Numbered from the stretch's first letter, positions 25,769 to 34,341 are shown. The stretch is DNA of 64,000 nt from Pseudomonadota bacterium (GCA_023422775.1 JAFAGM010000042.1:24001-88000), one strand, 5' to 3'. Notes: generated by a model not told the origin, from the sequence alone. Translations and numbers: made by a program.

Positions 25769-26476
25769 ATGCGTTACGAACTCTACTACTGGCCGAGCAT
25801 CCAGGGCCGTGGTGAATATGTCCGCCTCGCGCTCGAAGAAGCCGGCGCCGGCTACGCTGACGTTGCCCGCGGCGGCAACGGCATGGCCGCGATGACGCGG
25901 ATGATGAGGGTCGGGAAGGGAAGCCCGCCGTTCGCGCCGCCGTTCCTGAAGGCGGGAAAGCTGGTGATCGGACAGACCGCCAACATCCTGTTCTATCTGG
26001 GATCGCGCCACGGCCTGGCGCCGAAGGCGGAGGCCGGCAAATTGTGGGTGCACCAGTTGCAGCTCACGATCGCTGACCTCGTGCTCGAAATCCACGACAC
26101 CCATCATCCGCTGGGACCGTCGCTCTATTACGAAGAGCAGAAGGCCCCGGCGAAGAAGCGAACCGAGGAGTTCTGGGCAGAGCGCGTGCCGAAATATCTG
26201 GGCTATTTCGAAGGGCTGCTGGAGGCCAACGGCAGGACTTACATCACCGGCCGCCGCCTGACCTATGTCGACCTCTCGCTGTTCCAGATCGTGGAAGGAC
26301 TGCGCTACGCGTTTCCAAAGCGCATGAAGGCGTTCGAGCCGGACATTCCGGGACTGGTTGAACTGCGCGACCGGGTGGCCGCGCGGCCGAACATCAAGGC
26401 CTATCTGGCGAGCGACCGCCGGATTGCGTTCAACGAGGAGGGGATTTTTCGAAGGTACAGGGAGCTGGATAATTAA
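25769..26476 (+). CDS. Glutathione S-transferase family protein
   Basis: 235 residues. The N-terminal thioredoxin-like domain is recognisable (YELYYWPSIQGRGEYVRLALEEAGA; FLKAGKLVIGQTANILFYLG with the usual Gln-Thr-Ala/Ser glutathione contact). The C-terminal helical domain has the GST signature TYVDLSLFQIVEGL. It likely binds glutathione and conjugates or reduces an unknown substrate in the cytoplasm. It is divergent from the DUF3606 gene, and a palindromic repeat follows it. Confidence 0.88.
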   Translation: MRYELYYWPSIQGRGEYVRLALEEAGAGYADVARGGNGMAAMTRMMRVGKGSPPFAPPFLKAGKLVIGQTANILFYLGSRHGLAPKAEAGKLWVHQLQLTIADLVLEIHDTHHPLGPSLYYEEQKAPAKKRTEEFWAERVPKYLGYFEGLLEANGRTYITGRRLTYVDLSLFQIVEGLRYAFPKRMKAFEPDIPGLVELRDRVAARPNIKAYLASDRRIAFNEEGIFRRYRELDN

Positions 26477-26480
26477 CGCG

Positions 26481-26560
26481 GTCATTCCGGGGCACCGCGC
26501 AGCGGTGAACCCGGAATCTAGAGATTCCGGGTTCGATGCTTCGCATCGCCCCGGAATGAC
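26481..26560. repeat. GTCATTCCGGGGC palindromic repeat, copy 1
   Basis: Outer 13-bp arms GTCATTCCGGGGC and GCCCCGGAATGAC are perfect inverse complements; inner arms AACCCGGAATC and GATTCCGGGTT also pair. A second copy with the same arms lies at 34236-34329. It separates convergent genes. Confidence 0.8.
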
Positions 26561-26570
26561 GGCGTCGTCG

Positions 26571-26930
26571 TCACATGCTCCGTCCATCCACCGGCGTCAT
26601 CTTCAGTTTCGCCAACTCGATGCCGTCGATGCAGCTCACGTTCAGCGCAATCACGTCCGACCCGTCGGGCTTCCTGCCGCGAGCGAAGACGTCGACGCCG
26701 CAATCGACGCAGAGCTGGTGGTGGATCGCGTGCTTGTTGAAGAGATATTCCTTCAGGTTCTCCTCGCCGGCGCGGAGCTGAAAACTCTTCGGATCGAGGA
26801 ATGTGAAATGCAGACCCTTCTTGGTGCAGATCGAGCAGTTGCAGGCGGTCACCATCGAAAGATCCGTGGTGCATTCGAAACGCACCTGGCCGCAATGGCA
26901 GCCGCCGGTATAGGTCTTGCTATCGGGCAT
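26571..26930 (-). CDS. GFA-family zinc protein
   Basis: 119 residues from ATG 26930. Cys pattern GGCHCGQVRF, CNCSICTKKG and CVDCGVDVF is that of the GFA family, zinc proteins related to glutathione-dependent formaldehyde-activating enzyme. Most members of this length have unproven activity. It lies next to a GST gene, but on the opposite strand. The ICMT-type gene begins upstream on the same strand with 22 bases between, so an operon is likely. Confidence 0.88.
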   Translation of the reverse strand: MPDSKTYTGGCHCGQVRFECTTDLSMVTACNCSICTKKGLHFTFLDPKSFQLRAGEENLKEYLFNKHAIHHQLCVDCGVDVFARGRKPDGSDVIALNVSCIDGIELAKLKMTPVDGRSM

Positions 26931-26952
26931 CGCTGTCCGCCATCGTTGTTGT

Positions 26953-27627
26953 TCACCAAAGTCCGGGCACCAGACGATACCGCACGCGCGCGGCGTAGTC
27001 AGCATAATCGGGCAGGCCTTCGATCAGGGCGCGCTCCTCGATGCGGGCGCGAATGGCGAACAGGACGACGAACAGCGGCGCGATCGAAAGGCCCCACCAC
27101 GACCCCAGCAGCAGCGGCACGCCGAGGAAGAACAGCATGACGCCGCTGTACATGGGATGCCGCACGAAGGCATAGGGCCCGCTGGATACGACGCGGTGAC
27201 GACGCGCCGCCTGCACCTTCACGACAGGCGCGGCAAAGGAGTTCTCGCGAAACACCCACATGATGAAGGCGGTCGACAGCAGGTACATCAAAAGCCCCAG
27301 CACCTGCAGCAGCAACGGAACCCCTGACGCGTGCGCACGCCGATCGAGGCCGATGGCGATCAGCCAAACCAATATGGCCACGACGAATGCCAGCATGAAC
27401 TTCTTGTCCGCGGCCGGCTGGTCTGCCTGAAAGGTCGGCCGCAGGCGTTCGGCGAGCAAGGCCGGATCGGTCCTGGCAAGCCACAATCCGCAGGCGGGAC
27501 CGAGGATGGCGCTGATCACCAGGAACACCCATGCCGCCGGCCAGTGCAGCGAGCCAGCGGCAGCGAACAGCAGCGCGCCGATTGCGACGACGAAGATGGT
27601 GTTTTGCAGCAGGAGCTTTGCGATCAT
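26953..27627 (-). CDS. Isoprenylcysteine carboxyl methyltransferase-type membrane protein
   Basis: 224 residues from ATG 27627. About five to six membrane helices. The C-terminal part has the ICMT/PEMT signature RRHRVVSSGPYAFVRHPMYSG and LIEGLPDYADYAARVRYRLVPGLW, the S-adenosylmethionine site. Bacterial members methylate unknown small or lipid substrates in the membrane. It is the first gene of a pair with the GFA protein. Confidence 0.85.
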   Translation of the reverse strand: MIAKLLLQNTIFVVAIGALLFAAAGSLHWPAAWVFLVISAILGPACGLWLARTDPALLAERLRPTFQADQPAADKKFMLAFVVAILVWLIAIGLDRRAHASGVPLLLQVLGLLMYLLSTAFIMWVFRENSFAAPVVKVQAARRHRVVSSGPYAFVRHPMYSGVMLFFLGVPLLLGSWWGLSIAPLFVVLFAIRARIEERALIEGLPDYADYAARVRYRLVPGLW

Positions 27628-27720
27628 GCGCGGGGTTCCATCACCCACGCCATGATCGTGCACGTTTTCGGCGAACTTGCGGCGTTCGGTTATCGCGACC
27701 CGCAGGGCAGGCCTGCGCCG

Positions 27721-27903
27721 TTACGCCAGCCGGTCGATCCGCGTTCCCTGTCCGGGCGGCAGTGGAGCAAGCGGCGTCGGCCGCGCCGAGCGCGTGCCGT
27801 CGGCGGGAGCGCCGTTTTGCACGTCAGGGTTTTTGTCGGGGGCCTTGAACACCGGGACTTCAGGCGGCTTGACCACCACCGCGGCGACATCAGACACGTT
27901 CAT
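27721..27903 (-). CDS. Small proline-rich hypothetical protein
   Basis: 60 residues. ATG 27903 has AAGGAT about 6 bases upstream. The sequence starts MNVSDVAAVVVKPPEVPVFK and ends LPPGQGTRIDRLA; it is proline-rich and probably unstructured. I recognise similar short proteins in Bradyrhizobium, without function. Confidence 0.55.
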   Translation of the reverse strand: MNVSDVAAVVVKPPEVPVFKAPDKNPDVQNGAPADGTRSARPTPLAPLPPGQGTRIDRLA

Positions 27904-28081
27904 CGGACCATCCTTTTCGTTCTCGCCGACTCTGGCCGGCTTGAAGCGAACGATTGGTGAATTTGAACGCCGGCTGTCGCGCCAACGCCCCTCAATCCCG
28001 ATCGATGGTGAATGCGGGGCTCAGGAATTCATTAGAATTGTAGCGGTCCGGATGCGCCGGCGTTGCGACAGGCGCGGCGCG

Positions 28082-28558
28082 CTATTCGTCCTTGCCGCGG
28101 GTCACCACGATCGAAGCCTCTTTCCTGGTGCGCGTGCATTCCATATTGAGGCGGCGGAAGCGCATCGAGACCCTGTCGCCGCGCAGAAGGCCCATACGCT
28201 TGATGCAGCGCGAGGTGCCGGTCAGCGCGTCGGACCTCGGAATCGTGAAGATGATGGCGCTGGCGGACGCGACGAGAGCGAAGAACTCCGGCTTGGGCTT
28301 GCGATCCGCCTTGGCATAGAGTTCTATGGCATAGTTGCTGCCGCGGCATCCGATCGACAGTTCCCTCGCGGCTGGATGCGACAGGTAGATCATCTTGCCG
28401 GTATTGACGCTGATCTTGATGCCGTCGATCTGGCTCCTCAACTCCTTGGCGATATCCTCGCAGCGATCGGCCCGCGCGGGCGAAGCACTGAACGCGGCGA
28501 GCAGCGCCAGCATCGCGGCAAGCAGGGTCGGTCGGCGAAGTCGTGATCCCAAAGCCAT
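28082..28558 (-). CDS. Exported hypothetical protein
   Basis: 158 residues with a signal peptide (LLAAMLALLAAFSASPARA, cleavage near ADRCE). The mature 125-residue part has several Cys (CEDIA, IGCRGSN, RCIKRM, MECTRTR) that could form disulfides in the periplasm. No domain is recognised. It is divergent from the BrnT/BrnA pair. Confidence 0.7.
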   Translation of the reverse strand: MALGSRLRRPTLLAAMLALLAAFSASPARADRCEDIAKELRSQIDGIKISVNTGKMIYLSHPAARELSIGCRGSNYAIELYAKADRKPKPEFFALVASASAIIFTIPRSDALTGTSRCIKRMGLLRGDRVSMRFRRLNMECTRTRKEASIVVTRGKDE

Positions 28559-28760
28559 TGTGAATGCCCCTTTGCGTCATTGAAGCCCGCGCGGATTTCC
28601 TGCAAGGGCCGCGGGCGGAAGTCAACTCGATCTTGATGGCAGCGTCAGAACTCGTGGAGGAAAACGCTGTTTCCGAAGGCGATCACGGCCATCGCCCGCA
28701 CAGGGGGAGCATCGTTTTCGTGCATGGATTGGAAGCAATCATAAACTTCATACTGTAGAG

Positions 28761-28818
28761 ATACTACCAGTGGACGGGTTATGATATCCTTTTATGCCAT
28801 ACAGAAGTATGGTAGTAT
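28761..28818. promoter_or_regulatory. Inverted repeats upstream of brnT (possible antitoxin operator)
   Basis: CCATAC-AGAA-GTATGG is a perfect inverted repeat at 28797-28812, and a wider pair ATACTACC (28761-28768) / GGTAGTAT (28811-28818) overlaps it. They lie 20-80 bases before the toxin gene. BrnA-type antitoxins repress their own operon, so an operator is likely; this is inference. Confidence 0.5.
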
Positions 28819-28838
28819 ATACATATAAGTGCAGCTTG

Positions 28839-29129
28839 ATGTCTGACTTTGAATGGGACGCTGCAAAAGACGAGATCAACCGAAGCAAGCATGGCGTTGG
28901 GTTCGAACTTGCCCAGCGCGCATTTCTGGATCTCCTGCGTCTGGTTGCCGAAAACCTTGGACATGGTGGCAGCGAACGGCGCTACTTCTGTTTCGGCAGG
29001 ATCGAAGACGCCGTAAAGACGGTGCGCTTTACGTGGCGGAACCGGAAGATCAGGATTTTCGGGGCGGGCTATTGGCGTAAGGGAAAGGCAATCTATGAAA
29101 AAGCCAACGGTAAAATACAGCCGGGGTGA
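28839..29129 (+). CDS. brnT: BrnT-family toxin (ribonuclease)
   Basis: 96 residues from ATG 28839. FEWDAAKDEINRSKHGVGFE, AFLDLLRLV, RYFCFGRIED and KIRIFGAGYWRKGKAIYE follow the BrnT pattern (WDxxKxxxNxxKHGVxFE, then RIISAR-like strand). BrnT is an RNase that blocks translation until bound by BrnA. Here the usual Ser-Ala-Arg near the end reads Gly-Ala-Gly, so activity may be altered. The gene overlaps the antitoxin gene by 35 bases. Confidence 0.82.
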   Translation: MSDFEWDAAKDEINRSKHGVGFELAQRAFLDLLRLVAENLGHGGSERRYFCFGRIEDAVKTVRFTWRNRKIRIFGAGYWRKGKAIYEKANGKIQPG

Positions 29130-29337
29130 AATCGGCGAGGTGAAGATGCTCGAGGACTTCTTGCCACCCCCTGACAAGCTCGTACTGCGCGAGGACAATG
29201 TGAAGGTGACACTGAGCCTTTCGCAGCGTTCGGTGACATTCTTCAAGCGCGCTGCGCAGAAGCGCCGCGTGCCCTATCAACGCATGATCCGTGCGCTGGT
29301 GGATGCTTACGCCGAGAAGCAGGGCGGTAAGGGGTAG
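29095..29337 (+). CDS. brnA: BrnA-type antitoxin
   Basis: 80 residues. The C-terminal part (VKVTLSLSQRSVTFFKRAAQKRRVPYQRMIRALVDAYAE, shown in parts: LSLSQRSVTFFK, YQRMIRALVDAY) is a ribbon-helix-helix DNA-binding domain, as in BrnA. It should bind the toxin and autoregulate. An AAAGG ribosome site lies inside the toxin gene. The toxin-first order is typical for this pair. Confidence 0.82.
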   Translation: MKKPTVKYSRGEIGEVKMLEDFLPPPDKLVLREDNVKVTLSLSQRSVTFFKRAAQKRRVPYQRMIRALVDAYAEKQGGKG

Positions 29338-29469
29338 GCCGATGCTGGAATCGGTCCCTTCCTGGGCCTCCCGGAACCTTCCCTTTGTCCGAAAAATGCT
29401 TAGAACGGATCTATATCGCCGCAGCGCCCTTCTTTGGGCCGCTGCCGGATTCCAACCTGAGATCATGCC

Positions 29470-31122
29470 ATGAACGCCCCGACTGCTTTTCCCGACCAGA
29501 AGCCCGTTCCGCCCTACAAGCACACGCCGCTGTTTCCGCTCGGTGCCGACACCACGCCCTACAAGAAGATTACGGCCGACGGTGTGCGGGTCGAGAAGGT
29601 TTTGGGCAAGGACATGCTGGTGGTGTCGCGCGAGGCGCTGCGGGCGCTGTCGGAAGCAGCCTTCGGTGACATCAATCACTATCTGCGGCCGGGGCATCTC
29701 AAGCAGCTTCGCTCGATCCTGGACGACAAGGAAGCCAGCGACAATGACAAGTTCGTCGCCTTCGACTTTTTGAAGAACGCCAACATCGCCGCCGGCGGCG
29801 TGCTGCCGATGTGCCAGGATACCGGCACCGCGATCATCATGGGCAAGAAGGGCTGCAACGTCATCACCGACGGTGACGACGAGGCTGCGCTGTCGGAGGG
29901 CGCGCGCGACGCCTATCTGCGCCGTAACCTGCGCTACTCGCAGGTGGCGCCGCTTTCGATGTACGAGGAAAAGAACACTGCCAACAACATGCCGGCGCAG
30001 TGCGAGATCTACGCCGAGGGCGACGACGCCTACAAGTTCATGTTCATGGCCAAGGGCGGCGGCTCCGCCAACAAGAGCTTCCTGTTCCAGGCAACGCCTG
30101 CGGTGCTGACCAGGGACCGCCTGCTGGCGTTCCTGAAGGAGAAGGTGCTGACGCTGGGCACCGCGGCGTGCCCGCCTTATCACCTCGCGATCGTGATCGG
30201 CGGCACCTCGGCCGAACTCTGCATGAAGACGGTGAAGCTGGCTTCCGCGCGCTATCTCGATGGGCTGCCGACTCAAGGCTCGGCGGATGGCAACGCGTTC
30301 CGCGATCTTGAGATGGAGCAGGAAATATTGAAGATGACGCAGTCGCTTGGCGTCGGCGCGCAGTTCGGCGGAAAATATTTCTGCCACGACGTGCGCGTGA
30401 TCCGGATGCCGCGCCACGGCGCCTCGCTGCCGATCGGGCTCGGCGTGTCCTGTTCGGCGGACCGCCAGGTGCTCGGCAAGATCACCAGGGACGGCGTCTA
30501 TCTCGAAGAGCTCGAGCACAACCCGGCGCAGTATCTGCCGGCGGTCGAGCAGTCGCTCGGCGGCGAAGTCGTGAAGATCGATCTCAACAAGCCGATGAAG
30601 GAGATCCTTTCGACGCTGTCGCAGTATCCGATCAAGACCCGGGTCTCGATGACCGGAACCATGATCGTGGCCCGCGATTCCGCGCACGGCAAGCTGCGCG
30701 AGCGGCTGGAGAAGGGCGAGCCGCTGCCGGACTACTTCAAGAACCATCCGGTGTACTACGCCGGTCCCGCCAAGACGCCCGACGGCTACGCCTCCGGCGC
30801 GTTCGGCCCGACCACCGCGGGTCGGATGGATTCCTTCGTCGACCAGTTCCAGGCGGCGGGCGGATCGATGGTGATGGTGGCGAAAGGCAACCGCGCCGTT
30901 GCGGTGCGCGAAGCCTGCAAGAAGTATGGCGGTTTCTATCTCGGCTCGATCGGCGGGGCGGCGGCGAACCTCGCCGAGCACTGCATCAAGAAGGTCGAGG
31001 TGGTGGAATATCCCGAACTCGGCATGGAGGCGATCTGGCGCATCGAGGTCGAGGAGTTTCCCGCTTTCATCATCGTCGACGACAAGGGCAACGACTTCTT
31101 CAAGGAATTGAATCTGGGTTGA
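29470..31122 (+). CDS. fumA: Class I fumarate hydratase
   Basis: 550 residues, the normal length for the homodimeric class I enzyme. Cys ligands of the oxygen-sensitive 4Fe-4S cluster are seen in MCQDTGTAIIMGKKG, AACPPYHLAIVIGG and VSCSADRQ regions; the C-terminal beta domain has TTAGRMDSFVDQF and GGFYLGSIGGAAA. It hydrates fumarate to malate in the TCA cycle. A MaoC-type gene and a DUF429 gene follow closely. Confidence 0.95.
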   Translation: MNAPTAFPDQKPVPPYKHTPLFPLGADTTPYKKITADGVRVEKVLGKDMLVVSREALRALSEAAFGDINHYLRPGHLKQLRSILDDKEASDNDKFVAFDFLKNANIAAGGVLPMCQDTGTAIIMGKKGCNVITDGDDEAALSEGARDAYLRRNLRYSQVAPLSMYEEKNTANNMPAQCEIYAEGDDAYKFMFMAKGGGSANKSFLFQATPAVLTRDRLLAFLKEKVLTLGTAACPPYHLAIVIGGTSAELCMKTVKLASARYLDGLPTQGSADGNAFRDLEMEQEILKMTQSLGVGAQFGGKYFCHDVRVIRMPRHGASLPIGLGVSCSADRQVLGKITRDGVYLEELEHNPAQYLPAVEQSLGGEVVKIDLNKPMKEILSTLSQYPIKTRVSMTGTMIVARDSAHGKLRERLEKGEPLPDYFKNHPVYYAGPAKTPDGYASGAFGPTTAGRMDSFVDQFQAAGGSMVMVAKGNRAVAVREACKKYGGFYLGSIGGAAANLAEHCIKKVEVVEYPELGMEAIWRIEVEEFPAFIIVDDKGNDFFKELNLG

Positions 31123-31155
31123 GGCGGCATCTTCCGAGCGGGAAATGACAACAGC

Positions 31156-31599
31156 ATGGTCGAGTGGTTCGAGGACCTGAAGGTCGGCATGCGCTTCAAG
31201 AGCGAAGCGGTGATGGTGTCAAAGGACGACATCATCCGCTTCGCCAGGGAATATGATCCACAACCGTTTCACCTCGACGACGAGGCGGCGAAGAAAACGA
31301 TCCTCGGCGGGCTGGCTGCATCAGGCTGGCACACGGCAGCCATTGCCATGCGGCTCGCGGCGAGTACGAAGCCGTTCGGGCCGCATCCGCTGTTCGGCGC
31401 CGGCGTCGACGGTCTGCGCTGGCTGATGCCGGTGCGCCCCGGTGATTCCATCCATCTCGAAGGGGAACTGGTAGAGCTGGTGCCTTCGAGATCAAAGCCG
31501 CACGGCGTCGCCCGCGTCATATGGACCGCCTACAATCAGCATGGCGAGGCGGTCTACACTTTCAATCCGATCGCGATCGTGCCGAGCCGGCCGAAGTGA
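31156..31599 (+). CDS. MaoC-like hydratase
   Basis: 147 residues. The hot-dog fold signature is seen in EDLKVGMRFKSEAVMVSKDDIIRFAREYDPQPFHLDDEAA (Asp and His of the hydratase dyad in DPQPFHLD) and later VRPGDSIHLEGEL. It likely hydrates an enoyl thioester or acts as a dehydratase-like protein. It begins 33 bases after fumarase and its stop overlaps the DUF429 start (GTGA), showing an operon. Confidence 0.88.
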   Translation: MVEWFEDLKVGMRFKSEAVMVSKDDIIRFAREYDPQPFHLDDEAAKKTILGGLAASGWHTAAIAMRLAASTKPFGPHPLFGAGVDGLRWLMPVRPGDSIHLEGELVELVPSRSKPHGVARVIWTAYNQHGEAVYTFNPIAIVPSRPK

Positions 31600-32288
31600 G
31601 GGCGGAGGCCTGCCCCAGGGCGCTCGGCCTCGATGGTTACAGCAAGGGCTGGGTCGCCGTGCTCCTTGACGGGGCTGCTCACGAAATCAGGTTCTGTCGC
31701 AACATTGCCGCTGCGCTTTCCACCGGCTTTGATCGCGCCGCAATCGACATTCCCATGGGCATGGCCGACGACGGCGAGCGGGTCTGCGATCTGCTCGCGC
31801 GCGAGCGGTTGCGGCCGCATTCGTCACGCGTGTTCATGGGCGCGCGGCGCTGGCTCTGGCTGGAATTCTCCGATCCTGGCCAGGCCAACCGGGAAGCATT
31901 GCTTCGTGGCCAGAAGCGGGTCTCGCGCCAGCTCTGGCACCTCGGGCCGAAGATCATGGAGGTAGATGCGTTCCTGCGCGCCAATCGCTCGCGCGATATC
32001 CGGGAAGCTCACCCCGAACTGGTTTTCCAGCGCCTGAACCATGACAGGCCATTGCCGTCGAAGAAGTCCCAGGCCGGAATTGATCTGCGCCGCGCGCTGC
32101 TGAGGCGGGAAGGGATCAGGGACATCGACAGGTGGCTGGCGGATGCGCGTATCGGCACCGGTGCCAGGATCGACGACGTCCTCGACGCCTGCGCCGTTGC
32201 GATCGCCGCGCGTGACGTCGCCGGTTGTGTTCCGGAAGGAATGCCGCCGCGCGACGCCTACGGCCTGCCGATGCAGATCTGGTCGTAA
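31596..32288 (+). CDS. DUF429-family protein
   Basis: 230 residues from GTG 31596, chosen because it overlaps the MaoC stop as GTGA. The sequence has the RNase-H-like start ALGLDGYSKGWVAVLL, AAIDIPMGM and the C-terminal DDVLDACAVAIAARDV, all typical of DUF429. The family is a predicted nuclease-like fold of unknown substrate. Translation is probably coupled to the MaoC gene. Confidence 0.85.
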   Translation: MRAEACPRALGLDGYSKGWVAVLLDGAAHEIRFCRNIAAALSTGFDRAAIDIPMGMADDGERVCDLLARERLRPHSSRVFMGARRWLWLEFSDPGQANREALLRGQKRVSRQLWHLGPKIMEVDAFLRANRSRDIREAHPELVFQRLNHDRPLPSKKSQAGIDLRRALLRREGIRDIDRWLADARIGTGARIDDVLDACAVAIAARDVAGCVPEGMPPRDAYGLPMQIWS

Positions 32289-32298
32289 CGCGCTCCAG

Positions 32299-32364
32299 CT
32301 AACCGATAGCCGCACCCGCCAGCAAGGCGAGAGCGGCGATCGAAAGCAAGGTGATCTTGCGCAT
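32299..32364 (-). CDS. Possible 21-residue hydrophobic peptide
   Basis: ATG 32364 to TAG 32299 gives MRKITLLSIAALALLAGAA plus IG, which looks exactly like a signal peptide or tiny membrane peptide with nothing after it. There is no good ribosome site. It may be a remnant of an exported protein gene. Confidence 0.25.
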   Translation of the reverse strand: MRKITLLSIAALALLAGAAIG

Positions 32365-32405
32365 GGGTGAGTAACGAGGACGCGCGGGGCCTCCTCGCGA
32401 TCGGG

Positions 32406-32702
32406 TTAAACCCGCGTTCCCGTGAAAGGGAAGCTGCCCATCGGGCCGATGCCCATCTCGCCGGTCATGCTGTCGCCGGAGACCTTGCCGATGAACTCGA
32501 GGGTCAACGGCATCGGGTTGGTGATCGAGACCTTCCAGTTGACGGCGTCGCCGCTGATGGCGCCGTCGAAGATTTCGGTGGAATTGCCGTCGGCGCCCTG
32601 CGTGCCCGTCAGCGTGCCGCCGGATGCCAGCAGGGTCAGTGTCGCCTTGCGCTCGCCCATCGGCGTGCTCATGGTGAGATTCCAGTTTCCGTCCACGGCC
32701 AT
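32406..32702 (-). CDS. Conserved small beta-rich hypothetical protein
   Basis: 98 residues from ATG 32702. Alternating strand pattern (GNWNLTMSTPMGERKATLTLLAS, GTLTGTQGADG, VNWKVSITNPMPLTLEFIGKVSGD, GEMGIGPMGSFPFTGTR) suggests a small beta barrel that might bind a lipid or small ligand. I recall close relatives in Bradyrhizobium listed as hypothetical. It lies downstream of the YciB-type gene on the same strand (127-base gap). Confidence 0.65.
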   Translation of the reverse strand: MAVDGNWNLTMSTPMGERKATLTLLASGGTLTGTQGADGNSTEIFDGAISGDAVNWKVSITNPMPLTLEFIGKVSGDSMTGEMGIGPMGSFPFTGTRV

Positions 32703-32829
32703 TGCTGTCTCCCGACTTTTCTCCCGGCAAACCGGAATGGCTTGCGAGATCCCGCTAACTCGAGCGGCGGTATAGCCTATCTCGCCACACAAGCCCAAGT
32801 GTCTCAAGCGTCCTTTTTGAGGCGCATTT

Positions 32830-33387
32830 TCAGGTGCGCTGGGCGGCGGCACGGAGACGGCTGCCGACCAGAATACGAAACGCGATGTATTGAATTGCAA
32901 AGGCGGCGATCTTGGCGCCGACCAGAACGACCGTCACGTAGAAGGTCCACAGCTTCATGTCGCCGGTCATCGCGATGCCGATGGTGCCCGCGCCGAGCGC
33001 GAACATCAGCGCGGCCCAGGCGTAGCCCGCAAATGTCGCGTATTCGGGAATGGTCTGGGTCACGATCGGGGGCAGGTAGCGCAACATCCAGCCGCGCTTG
33101 AGCATGATGGCGCCGATCGCGAAATGACCGATCGCGGGCTTCGCCAGCACAAAGCGAGGGTCATGCGTCAGGAGCGTCGCGCTGCCGAGCACGATGACCA
33201 GCGCCAGGCTCGCCCAGGTCATGTAGCCGAGCTCCCTGCCCTTGACGCGCGCGTAGATCACCTGGGCGACCGCGCCGGCGATGGCGACACCGGTCGCGAG
33301 CAGGACGTTGTCGGTGGCGAGGTAGATCGCGAGGAACAGGATGGTAGAGAAAAAATCGGCGCCCAGTCTGGCGAATACGTCCTTCAT
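32830..33387 (-). CDS. YciB/IspZ-family inner-membrane protein
   Basis: 185 residues from ATG 33387 with about five membrane helices. FFSTILFLAIYLATDNVLLATGVAIAG and GYAWAALMFALGAGTIGIAM are typical of the YciB (intracellular septation A) family, which affects envelope and division in enterics. This copy lies 47 bases after another membrane protein gene under a promoter with TetR-type operators, so it may be a paralogue recruited for a special condition, not the housekeeping one. Confidence 0.8.
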   Translation of the reverse strand: MKDVFARLGADFFSTILFLAIYLATDNVLLATGVAIAGAVAQVIYARVKGRELGYMTWASLALVIVLGSATLLTHDPRFVLAKPAIGHFAIGAIMLKRGWMLRYLPPIVTQTIPEYATFAGYAWAALMFALGAGTIGIAMTGDMKLWTFYVTVVLVGAKIAAFAIQYIAFRILVGSRLRAAAQRT

Positions 33388-33434
33388 CGTCTTGCTCTCT
33401 GCTGAATGGCTGGTTCGGCTTCGAAGGAAAAGTC

Positions 33435-34013
33435 TCAGTTGGTGCCGGGCAGGGCGTTTGCCGGCAGGGCAGCATACTTCGCCTTGCGATATTGGGGATA
33501 CCATGTCGTGAAGTAGGCGGCACTGTTGCGGGCGGCGAAGGCGATGGCGAGCCCGAACCATAGCGGAAGACCCGGCACGTAGATCGTTAGCACATGGCCT
33601 GAAATCATCAGGACGAAGGCGCCGGTCCATGCCCAGGTGATGATGTAGGTCGCCTTCATGAAGGCGGGCAGCTTTGCCGTCTCGGCATCGACCGCCTCGA
33701 GCGCGTATTGCAGAACGAACGGCTTGCGGATGATCAGCGACGCCAGCGAGATCGCGAGCACGCCGACATCGGTCGCGAGCTTCACGGCGGAGGCGCTCAG
33801 GGTGGGGTCGACGAGCGTGACATAGGCGCCCAAGCCCGCGAAGACGACGACGCAGCCCGCGCCGAGCATCTTGATCGAACGGCCGCGATAGATGTCCAGG
33901 CCGACCACGGCAAGACAGATCGCCGCCGCCGCGAACAGGCTCACTTGCGCCGACGTCACCAGCATCAGCAGCGCGAACGAACCGAACGGGGCGAGGATCA
34001 GGAAGATGGTCAT
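33435..34013 (-). CDS. Multi-pass membrane protein
   Basis: 192 residues from ATG 34013 with about five or six hydrophobic helices (FLILAPFGSFALLMLVTSAQV, AAICLAVVGLDIY, MLGAGCVVVFAGLGAYVTLV, YIITWAWTGAFVLMISGHVL, PLWFGLAIAFAAR). No named family is recognised; it resembles the YciB-type product of the next gene in size and topology. First gene of a two-gene operon whose leader carries two palindromic operators identical in type to those upstream of the carotenoid oxygenase. Confidence 0.72.
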   Translation of the reverse strand: MTIFLILAPFGSFALLMLVTSAQVSLFAAAAICLAVVGLDIYRGRSIKMLGAGCVVVFAGLGAYVTLVDPTLSASAVKLATDVGVLAISLASLIIRKPFVLQYALEAVDAETAKLPAFMKATYIITWAWTGAFVLMISGHVLTIYVPGLPLWFGLAIAFAARNSAAYFTTWYPQYRKAKYAALPANALPGTN

Positions 34014-34029
34014 GGTCGCCTTGGGCAAA

Positions 34030-34099
34030 TCTTTACATCGTAAAGATAGACTAGAATTGAGCACCGCAGTCGTCAAGAGAAATCTTTACAGTGTAAAAA
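34030..34099 (-). promoter_or_regulatory. Promoter of the membrane operon with two TetR-type operators
   Basis: Operator 1 at 34030-34046 is TCTTTAC-ATC-GTAAAGA; operator 2 at 34083-34099 is TCTTTACAGTGTAAAAA. On the minus strand a possible -35 TTGACG and -10 TAGTCT with 17-base spacing lie between them. The arrangement is nearly the same as at 35767-35841. Confidence 0.7.
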
Positions 34100-34235
34100 T
34101 AAGAATCGATTAGACGAACGTGACGTATTCGCAAGGGGATAAGTTGGGTTTGAACCGCAGCTACGCCCCCATCAAGCCGCGGGACAGGAGGGCAGATGCA
34201 TGGGTGTCTCCTCGAAGGATGTATCCATCAACGAC

Positions 34236-34329
34236 GTCATTCCGGGGCGATGCGCAGCATCGAACCCGGAATCTCGAGCTTGTTACCTCTGGATTCCGGG
34301 TTCAGCGCTGCGCGATGCCCCGGAATGAC
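34236..34329. repeat. GTCATTCCGGGGC palindromic repeat, copy 2
   Basis: Same outer arms (GTCATTCCGGGGC and GCCCCGGAATGAC) and inner arms (GAACCCGGAATC, GGATTCCGGGTTC) as the copy at 26481-26560, but with a longer centre. It follows the carotenoid oxygenase gene. Confidence 0.8.
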
Positions 34330-34341
34330 GAAGGACCAACT

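Larger units (their letters stand above)
34014..34341. other. Intergenic region with operators and a repeat
   Basis: 328 bases between the membrane operon and the carotenoid oxygenase gene end. It contains the double operator and promoter (34030-34099) and a palindromic repeat (34236-34329). No gene is supported. Confidence 0.6.
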
